The notes under the pieces: generated by a model
What the model was told of the DNA's origin: nothing
Seen by the model: the letters and a program-made list of their open reading frames with translations, nothing else
Databases searched by the model: none
Shown here: positions 6,077-11,062 of the stretch, in pieces
Layout of the letters: each line of letters begins with the position of its first letter
Numbering within the stretch: the stretch's first letter is position 1
NCBI GenBank assembly: GCA_018702715.1
Contig: JABIYQ010000584.1
Location: forward strand, 1-11,062
Length of the DNA: 11,062 nt
Reading direction: 5' to 3'
Origin: Desulfobacula sp.
GTDB taxonomy: Bacteria > Desulfobacterota > Desulfobacteria > Desulfobacterales > Desulfobacteraceae
Program-made: the position numbers and the translations under genes

Positions 6077-6730
6077 TTAATCATCCAGTGAAATTAACCC
6101 TTCCCGAATGGAAATCTTTGTAAGCTCAGCAATGCTGTCTGTTTTTAATTTGTCCATGAGCTGACGTCTGTTGCTTGATATGGTTTTTACACTCACACAA
6201 AGTCTGTCAGCAATATCTCCACTGCTGAAGCCCTCAGCGATGAGTTGTAATACCTCTATCTCCCTTGAAGTCAAACGAGAAAGTGGTGATTCATCACATT
6301 GCCCCAGTCTGTTGGAATAATCTTTTATCACAACATTTGCGACCTTATGACTGAGATATCCCTGGTTTTTCAATACTGCTCGAATCGCCGTCACCAATTC
6401 TTCAGATGCATTATTTTTCAAAAGATAAGCTGCCACACCAACCTTGAGCATCCTGGAAATATATCGCCTATCAGAATACATCGATAAAGCGATGACTTTT
6501 GCCTGTGGTGTCTCAGCAATTATCTGACGGGTAGCCTCTATACCGTTTAGTTCAGGCATGTTAATATCCATGATAATTATATCCGGTTTGGCCTCAATGG
6601 CCAAACGGACAGCTTCCCGACCATTTTTGGCCTCTGCAACTACAACCATATTTTTTTCTTTTTCTAACAAGGCTTTTAACCCTTCTCTTGCTATACTATG
6701 GTCATCTGCAATGAGAATTTTAATATCCAT
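6077..6730 (-). CDS. NarL/FixJ-family response regulator (receiver + LuxR-type HTH)
   Basis: This 217-residue cytoplasmic transcription factor is activated by phosphorylation from the adjacent kinase. The receiver domain spans about 1-120 with the acidic pair Asp9-Asp10, phospho-acceptor Asp55 (IIIMDINMPELNG), switch Ser83 and Lys105. All catalytic residues are present, although LLKNNA replaces the usual KPxxxxE at the end. The LuxR-type helix-turn-helix is at about 152-207, with LTSREIEVLQLIAEGFSSGD and recognition region VSVKTISSNRRQLMDKL. SSNRR differs from the more common ETHRR, which could alter site choice. ATG6730 follows CAGGGAAA and starts 14 nt after the kinase stop, so the two are one transcript. 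Candidate targets are the duplicated 23-bp sites at 4759 and 9284. Confidence 0.95.
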   Translation of the reverse strand: MDIKILIADDHSIAREGLKALLEKEKNMVVVAEAKNGREAVRLAIEAKPDIIIMDINMPELNGIEATRQIIAETPQAKVIALSMYSDRRYISRMLKVGVAAYLLKNNASEELVTAIRAVLKNQGYLSHKVANVVIKDYSNRLGQCDESPLSRLTSREIEVLQLIAEGFSSGDIADRLCVSVKTISSNRRQLMDKLKTDSIAELTKISIREGLISLDD

Positions 6731-6744
6731 GTAAAATTTCCCTG

Positions 6745-8715
6745 TTAATTTATCGAAATATATTCAAATTCTTCACTTTTTTTCATCGGTGAAATAATGG
6801 TTATGCGTGCACCTTTACCAGGTGTTGAATCGATTTTAAACCTTCCTCCCAGTTGCGCGAGGCGCTCCTTAATACTAAAGAGGCCAAATCCCCCTTTTTT
6901 ATTGGCTCGATATCGTTCTGCGCTTGGATCAAACCCGATCCCGTTATCTTCAATAACAATTTTGATATTTTGGTCAATACGCTCAATGGATACGGTGGCT
7001 AAGGTTGCCTGGGAATGCTTTACCATGTTAAACAAAAGTTCACGGGCAGCCTGGAACAATAATACACGCACACTTTCATCCAAAGGTTTATCCTGTTCAT
7101 CGTCTTCAAACCGTATCATGATATTATGCTTGGTCTGAGTTTGTTCAGCCAGCCAGTCCAGTGCCTCTTCCATACCCAGATCGTAAAGGATGGGAGGGCT
7201 GATATCAAAGGTCAGAGAATGTGTGTCTTCTATACATTGTTCAACAATGGTACTGATATCATCTATCATATCAGCAGAGTTGGAAGCTGGAAAAGACTGT
7301 TTGAATGTCCCCAGCTTGAGCATAATATTCGAAAGAGCATGACCAATATGGTCATGGAGGTTGACAGCGATGCGCCGTCTCTCACGCTCTTCTGTTTGGA
7401 TAAGCTGATGGGTCAGACCAGTGAGTTGTTTTTCCCGTATAATTTTTTCCCGGTTCAGTTCTTCCATAGTAAACCAGACCCTGTCTGCCATTGCAAGAGA
7501 CAAGAATATCATTTCGATTCCCGATCCAGCCTGGACTGCATGGTCGCCAATAAAAGCGTACGGGAAAATCCCAACAAAAGTAAGAGAATTTACTATGGCT
7601 CCGCCAAGAAGAAACAGCCAGGCAAAGACAAAAAGACGGGCGGGCCGGTAGCCGCTATGCCAGGCAGCAATGCCTGCAAACAATATCTGAATAAATATTA
7701 CCGGAGCATAAAAGCCTACAATTTTTCCAAGCGAAGTAAAGGAGACAAAGGGCATGGATAGAAGCATGCAGAATATGGACAGCATGGCAAACTGCAGGAG
7801 CCGGTAAAAACGGGGAATAGTGTTTTTGGCATCTAAAAAGACCACTGCGAAATGTGTGAACTGGATAATGAAAAGCAGGCACAGAAATTGAGCGGCCTTT
7901 TTGGTTGCTGGAAGAAACTCTGTGGATAGAAACGGGTAGCCAAGTTCATTGGTAACGACAAAATAACTGCTCAATGACAGGACATACAAAATGAATAAAA
8001 CCCTGACCCTGTCTCCTAAAAATAACAAGAGAAACAGGTTGTATACAATGAGGCCTAAGGCAAGCCCATAATATCCTCCGTAAAACAGGCTCATTTTTTT
8101 TGAGAACCGGTCATAACCAGCTATCGAATAAAGCGTTGGTTTGAGAAAGAAACCACTTTTGATATTCATGCGGATATAATAGGTAACAGGTTGTAAACCG
8201 TTTTCCGGCAGGATGACTCTTATACACAGGGGATCTCTGGTTTTACGTTTTAAAGCCTGAAGCTGACCGTATGTTTTTGTTTGCCATTTGGTACCTTCCT
8301 GCCAGTAGACATTTATCTGATCATAGTAATCCAGATGTTTCCCCAGATATATCAGCCACTCTGTCCGGTTGGCTGTGTCACCGGCAATCATCGGCTCTTT
8401 ATTGTTATAGTCTGCTGCAAGAGAAAAACGCACCCAGAGAAAAGAGTCGGTAAGGCCTTTGTTGATCCCGGCAGTATGATTATCGATAAACTGCTTATCA
8501 AAAAGAGAAGAGGAAACATCTGCTATGGAGAGTTCACCTGTTTTGTCCTCCAGAGTCTGAATATTATATCCCAGCTGGTACTGATCAGCACTGTAGGATA
8601 CAAGAAGCTCTTTTACTGCAGCCTCTGATAAAGAGGGAAAAATCAAGGTTATGAAAAAACAGAGCAGCTGACAGTAATACCTGGCCTTTTTATATGATGC
8701 GGTCTTTTCTTCCAT
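6745..8715 (-). CDS. Membrane histidine kinase: 7TMR-DISM sensor, HisKA_3 and HATPase_c
   Basis: This 656-residue inner-membrane sensor kinase pairs with the NarL-type regulator downstream. Residues 14-33 form a signal sequence. About 40-195 is a periplasmic 7TMR-DISMED2-type carbohydrate-binding-like domain (FLWVRFSL, YYIRM, GFFLKPTLYS). About 210-415 holds seven hydrophobic segments typical of 7TMR-DISM_7TM (MSLFYGGYYGLALGLIVYNL at the first). A coiled linker covers about 418-445. HisKA_3 follows with ERRRIAVNLHDHIGHALSN and the phospho-acceptor His454. The HATPase domain has the N-box with Asn563, G1 IEDNGIGFD (588-596) and G2 GGFGLFSIKER (608-618). All catalytic motifs are intact. The ligand is unknown. 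The start is ATG8715 with a weak CGGGAA upstream. Copy C of the dispersed repeat covers its upstream region, including a weak -35/-10 pair (TTGAAA 8760-8755, TATAGT 8739-8734, spacing only 15). Confidence 0.95.
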   Translation of the reverse strand: MEEKTASYKKARYYCQLLCFFITLIFPSLSEAAVKELLVSYSADQYQLGYNIQTLEDKTGELSIADVSSSLFDKQFIDNHTAGINKGLTDSFLWVRFSLAADYNNKEPMIAGDTANRTEWLIYLGKHLDYYDQINVYWQEGTKWQTKTYGQLQALKRKTRDPLCIRVILPENGLQPVTYYIRMNIKSGFFLKPTLYSIAGYDRFSKKMSLFYGGYYGLALGLIVYNLFLLLFLGDRVRVLFILYVLSLSSYFVVTNELGYPFLSTEFLPATKKAAQFLCLLFIIQFTHFAVVFLDAKNTIPRFYRLLQFAMLSIFCMLLSMPFVSFTSLGKIVGFYAPVIFIQILFAGIAAWHSGYRPARLFVFAWLFLLGGAIVNSLTFVGIFPYAFIGDHAVQAGSGIEMIFLSLAMADRVWFTMEELNREKIIREKQLTGLTHQLIQTEERERRRIAVNLHDHIGHALSNIMLKLGTFKQSFPASNSADMIDDISTIVEQCIEDTHSLTFDISPPILYDLGMEEALDWLAEQTQTKHNIMIRFEDDEQDKPLDESVRVLLFQAARELLFNMVKHSQATLATVSIERIDQNIKIVIEDNGIGFDPSAERYRANKKGGFGLFSIKERLAQLGGRFKIDSTPGKGARITIISPMKKSEEFEYISIN

Positions 8716-8737
8716 TTAATTCCCGGAACGACTACTA

Positions 8738-8830
8738 TATATGGAACAAGATATTTTCAAATGAATCAATTCCCCTGTAAATTTAATTGGTGATAGAGCA
8801 AATCTTGTTTAGACCCCCAGAAAATTATTC
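8738..8830 (+). repeat. Degenerate dispersed repeat, copy C
   Basis: ATATATGG, then 13 bases, then CAAATGAATCAA, TTTAATTGGTGATAGAG, then TCTTGTTTAGACCCCCAGAA and AATTATTCCCAAAAA align with copies A and D in the same order. It occupies the promoter side of the kinase gene, so its insertion or decay may have shaped that promoter. Confidence 0.5.
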
Positions 8831-8900
8831 CCAAAAACCCTCAATAGCAATTAAGTTCTATAAAAATTAAATTGTAAAAATCACATTCGAAGGAGAGCAG

Positions 8901-9191
8901 CTAAGAAAAAAAAAGTGAATATTTTTTTTCCGGTGCAATACAATCAGAAACTATTTCTCCAGTTTTTTTAGAGATTGCAATTATACGGGAGGCTCCGACA
9001 TAAGAAGGGCAATCTTCTATATCATGAACAAAAAAACAATCTTTAAGTTCACCGGGATAATAAAAATTGCCCAAATTACCAGAGAACTTTTCTTCTATTT
9101 CGAGTGTCTTTGCTTTTTCTTTTGCCTTTTTTACAAGATAACTCTCAAGGGCTACTCGACTCTGTTCTTTTGATATTTGATAATTGGAAAT
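8901..9191 (-). CDS. Small protein with an apparent ATT start, possibly YrhB/Imm35-like
   Basis: A 96-codon frame with protein-like composition runs from just after a TGA to a TAG at 8903-8901 and contains no ATG or GTG and only an internal TTG near codon 40. The most likely start is ATT9191, 7 nt after a good GAGG (GAGGTGATATC). The sequence has a charged N-terminal helix (SKEQSRVALESYLVKKAKEK), then GNFYYPGELKDCFFVHD, then VGASRIIAISKKTGEIVSDC. The last block resembles the end of YrhB/Imm35-type small immunity-like proteins (SRYIAISKxTGxI), but this is a weak, memory-based resemblance. There are three Cys residues (52, 61, 84). It may be a functional gene with a rare ATT start, or an ATG-to-ATT mutated pseudogene. 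A TATAAT box lies about 24 bp upstream, and the 23-bp motif lies 93 bp upstream. Confidence 0.6.
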   Translation of the reverse strand: MSNYQISKEQSRVALESYLVKKAKEKAKTLEIEEKFSGNLGNFYYPGELKDCFFVHDIEDCPSYVGASRIIAISKKTGEIVSDCIAPEKKYSLFFS

Positions 9192-9214
9192 GATATCACC
9201 TCAATATATGATTG

Positions 9215-9243
9215 ATTATATATTAACCTTGTCATAGTTTCGG
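9215..9243 (-). promoter_or_regulatory. Possible promoter of the small ATT-start gene
   Basis: TATAAT is at 9220-9215 on the minus strand. The position 17 bp upstream has no good -35 hexamer (CCGAAA), as is common for activator-dependent promoters. The 23-bp motif is centred about 87 bp upstream of the predicted start. Confidence 0.35.
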
Positions 9244-9283
9244 CACCTTGCTTTCAGATCTAACAAACCAGAACAAGTGCGTC

Positions 9284-9306
9284 AATAGGTAAAAACCCCT
9301 ATTTTT
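9284..9306. promoter_or_regulatory. 23-bp intergenic motif, copy 2 (candidate regulator site)
   Basis: It is identical over 23 bases to 4759-4781 with unrelated flanks. The 6-bp inverted arms AATAGG/CCTATT enclose TAAAAACC. It lies upstream of the small gene at 8901-9191 in a plausible activator position. Confidence 0.5.
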
Positions 9307-9361
9307 GAAGACAAGAATATATGAAAAATGACAGTTGTTTTGCAAAAAAAATACAATTCTC

Positions 9362-9410
9362 ATATACGGGAAAACGCCACTATCAAAAGAATAAGCCTGA
9401 AATTATTTTT
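9362..9410 (+). repeat. Degenerate dispersed repeat, possible copy E
   Basis: ATATACGG, then 14 bases (including AACGCC), then CAAAAGAATAAG and CTGAAATTA follow the layout and spacing of copies A-C. The similarity is weaker and stops there, so this copy is uncertain. Confidence 0.3.
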
Positions 9411-9470
9411 AAAATTTCATAAAAAACACAGTGCAGAAAATATAGTGCAAAAAAATAATTATACTATATA

Positions 9471-9710
9471 GGAAAGGGAGCAATCTAATCTTTCAAAATG
9501 GCGTTCAAGTTAATTGGAGATAGAGGAGATTTTGGTCCGACTTCGGAAATTATTTTCCCTAAATCTGAGAAAGTGGGATGTATATATTATTAACTGGGAT
9601 ATGAAAGAACGGCTCTTGACAATGGTTTTGGTTCATATGGTGGAATGCCGGAGGACAAAATATTATTTTTACCAAACACAAGATATTGAGTCAGGTTTTA
9701 ATTAAAAAAT
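9471..9710 (+). repeat. Degenerate dispersed repeat, copy D, with residual coding-like tail
   Basis: ACTATATAGG, TTCAAAATGG and TTAATTGGAGATAGAG are followed by TTTTGGTCCGACTTCGGAAA and GAGAAAGTGGGATGTATATATTATT, matching copies A and C in order. This is the longest copy. A 63-codon frame from TTG9514 is open, but a different frame reads LDNGFGSYGGMPEDKILFLP at 9617-9677, which looks more protein-like. A frameshifted gene relic is therefore more likely than a live gene. The product is not recognised. Confidence 0.45.
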
Positions 9711-9775
9711 CAAACTGATGCTCCTGCTATTCTGCAATTTCTGTAAGCCTTGAAAAGCGAGATATGTAATAATTA

Positions 9776-10786
9776 TTATTTTTGGCTCTCCTCTTTTTTC
9801 ATTTCTATATACCAGTCTTCTTTGCTATAAAGTTCATCTGAACATTCAGGACACATACCATGACTAAATTGCGCATCTGAGTGTTTTTGGATATAACCTT
9901 CTAACTGGTTCCAATATCCTTTATCATCTCGGATTTTCTTGCATTTGGCACATATGGGGAGCAGTCCGCCGAGCTGTTTAACTTCTCTCAAAGCTTGCTG
10001 GAGTTCTTTGATATAACGGTCACGTTCCTGTTCTGCATTTTCTCTTTCCCTGATTCTATCCCGAATATAACCCATTCCTGCCCATAGTGTTCCAAACCCT
10101 ATGATCCAAAGGACTCCCATACCTTGTGCAATTTGGATAATATGACGTTGTGCTGATGCCTGGTAAGGCTCCATGGGTACTGCCAAACTTATCCCACCTC
10201 GAATATCACCGACCTTATACCCTTGATGATCGTGACATTTAAGACAACCCTCTTCCACAAGAAATGGCCGAATCACTCGAAAGTATGGTTTGCCCTTAAT
10301 TATCTCAATAGATGTACCCTCAATTTTTCCGTTTTCAAAAGATTTCAGAGCCTTGGTTTCCCAAGGGTCGGGAGCATTTCCGGGATTAAGAGGTTTCAAA
10401 CTTGTGATATGCCCTTGAAGTCCGTATTGTTTCCTGCCCAACTCGTGAACCTGCCGGGTCATATAAGCTGGATTAACAAGGGTCAACTGTTTCCCTGAAG
10501 GGGTTGAGATATCACGTTCTTGAACATTCAGGTAGGGATTGGGTGGTGTATATTCCGAAATTGGTACATAAACGCCCCCATGCATAGTTGCCCATCGACG
10601 ATAGACGGTATCCTTATTATAACTGGCAATCGCTTCCAGGCGAGCCAGGGAAGAAAACTCTTTTTTGGTGCTCATAAAATTAAATAGAAATAATGCTCCG
10701 ACAATCACAGTCCACAATGCAACCATGCCCCAGGTATAGTGACTGATCCGATATGACTCTCGTATAGCAGGCTTTGATTTGTTCAT
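9776..10786 (-). CDS. Membrane-anchored c-type heme sensor (DUF3365-like) with C-terminal Cys4 tail
   Basis: The protein has 336 residues. TM1 is about 19-38, a periplasmic domain spans about 40-218, TM2 is about 221-240, a coiled coil covers about 243-272, and a C-terminal tail follows. The periplasmic part fits DUF3365/Tll0287-like sensors: NPAYMTRQVHEL, then the heme c motif CLKCH at 181-185 (His185 axial), then GDIRGGISLAVPM. It would sense redox state or a gaseous ligand. The tail LPICAKCKKIRDDKGYW ... HGMCPEC has Cys279, 282, 312 and 315, probably binding metal. This module usually ends sensor kinases or regulators in these bacteria, but here no kinase, cyclase or HAMP output domain is present. 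ATG10786 was chosen because GAGG lies 7 nt before it and a longer start (10852) would overlap the upstream receiver gene. It lies 22 nt downstream of that gene, so it is probably co-transcribed with it. Confidence 0.88.
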   Translation of the reverse strand: MNKSKPAIRESYRISHYTWGMVALWTVIVGALFLFNFMSTKKEFSSLARLEAIASYNKDTVYRRWATMHGGVYVPISEYTPPNPYLNVQERDISTPSGKQLTLVNPAYMTRQVHELGRKQYGLQGHITSLKPLNPGNAPDPWETKALKSFENGKIEGTSIEIIKGKPYFRVIRPFLVEEGCLKCHDHQGYKVGDIRGGISLAVPMEPYQASAQRHIIQIAQGMGVLWIIGFGTLWAGMGYIRDRIRERENAEQERDRYIKELQQALREVKQLGGLLPICAKCKKIRDDKGYWNQLEGYIQKHSDAQFSHGMCPECSDELYSKEDWYIEMKKEESQK

Positions 10787-10808
10787 AAAAAACCTCGATC
10801 CTTTTGGA

Positions 10809-11005
10809 TCAAATTTTACACGCATCCAGCACTTCACGTATCTTTTGAGCAAGATCCTTCATTATAATCGGTTTCAATAGGAAACCCTTAATGCCCAGAG
10901 ATGCCGCCTTTTCTACAGACATGGCTTCGCTGAATCCTGTGCAAAGCAATACAGGAATATCAGGACGTATTTTAATCAATTCAACCGATAGTTTATCTCC
11001 AGGCA
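10809..11005 (-). CDS. C-terminal part of a response-regulator receiver domain (5' end missing)
   Basis: The reliable sequence starts at PGDKLSVELIKIRPDIPVLL and runs through CTGFSE (switch Thr), GIKGFLLKPI (conserved Lys) and the terminal helix MKDLAQKIREVLDACKI to the stop. It corresponds to the second half of a CheY-like domain. The phospho-acceptor Asp would lie beyond the break. The wording is typical of receivers at the end of hybrid kinases in Desulfobacterales, so the complete gene could be a hybrid histidine kinase or a single receiver. An apparent start at 11012 (TTG, giving MALPG) is created by the inverted repeat and is not real. The gene is followed after 22 nt by the heme sensor, a plausible signalling partner. 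Confidence 0.85.
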
Positions 11006-11062
11006 ATGCCAAATATGCCTGGAGATAAACTATCGGTTGAATTGATTAAAATACGTCCTGAT
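10959..11062. repeat. Perfect 47-bp inverted repeat at the window end (probable fold-back artefact)
   Basis: 10959-11005 is the exact reverse complement of 11016-11062, with a 10-nt centre (ATGCCAAATA). The right arm ends exactly at the last base. It lies inside a receiver-domain coding sequence. Confidence 0.9.

Noticed and set aside
7126..7761. 211-codon plus-strand ORF
   Set aside because: It lies antisense inside the histidine kinase, whose domains and catalytic motifs are intact. It has no ribosome binding site or recognisable motif.
9514..9705. 63-codon TTG-start ORF as a real gene
   Set aside because: It lies within repeat copy D, the other copies of the same sequence have stops in this frame, and another frame looks more protein-like.
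10787..10852. Longer start for the heme sensor
   Set aside because: It would overlap the end of the upstream receiver gene and has no ribosome binding site. ATG10786 has GAGG at a good distance and begins a normal cytoplasmic N-terminus before TM1.
11006..11062. A second, plus-strand receiver gene starting MPNMPGDKL
   Set aside because: It is the mirror of the minus-strand gene and begins in the middle of a receiver domain. It is best explained by the fold-back repeat.
1..11062. CRISPR arrays, tRNA or rRNA genes, integrase or phage genes
   Set aside because: No regularly spaced direct repeats, cloverleaf-like segments or phage proteins were seen. The only mobile DNA is the IS3 remnant and the decayed repeats.

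Overview
The window looks like a piece of a low-GC sulfate-reducing deltaproteobacterium, probably Desulfobacterales (a Desulfobacter/Desulfobacula-like genome). The evidence is a class I hybrid-cluster protein, a UGA-containing peroxiredoxin, a DUF5320 protein, a DUF3365-type heme sensor ending in the CxxC...CxxC tail common in that group, and several AT-rich intergenic regions with decayed repeats. This taxonomic call is inference. Every convincing gene is on the minus strand, so the region reads from right to left.

Left part (1-3970): a stress-defence cluster. From right to left it holds a strong sigma-54 promoter (3908-3923) overlapped by an inverted repeat, a DUF5320 protein (3636-3833), a degenerate receiver-domain protein (3214-3600), hcp (1469-3112), and then, behind its own palindrome, a peroxiredoxin (629-1348). 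The peroxiredoxin's peroxidatic residue is encoded by an in-frame UGA followed by a SECIS-like hairpin, so it is a selenoprotein and not two broken ORFs. Together the genes would handle NO/hydroxylamine and peroxide.

Middle (3971-6076): mostly non-coding debris. It contains two strong terminators, two hairpins that share a GGAGGTGCCC loop, the 3' remnant of an IS3-family transposase gene with one IS end, a doubtful small ORF, and one small secreted protein of unknown function (5420-5773).

Right-centre (6077-8715): a two-gene two-component operon. It encodes a 7TMR-DISM membrane histidine kinase of the HisKA_3 type and a NarL/FixJ response regulator. A 23-bp quasi-palindrome occurs identically at 4759-4781 and 9284-9306 and could be the target of a dimeric regulator such as this one. 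The second copy lies upstream of a small gene (8901-9191) that has no ATG/GTG/TTG start and appears to begin at ATT.

Right end (9776-11062): a membrane-anchored c-type heme sensor (DUF3365-like) preceded by the C-terminal part of a receiver domain. The last 104 bases form a perfect 47-bp inverted repeat that ends exactly at the window edge. The plus-strand arm supplies the receiver residues (MPNM) that the minus-strand gene lacks, which points to a fold-back artefact at a contig end. At least four, possibly five, degenerate copies of a dispersed repeat lie in the intergenic regions.
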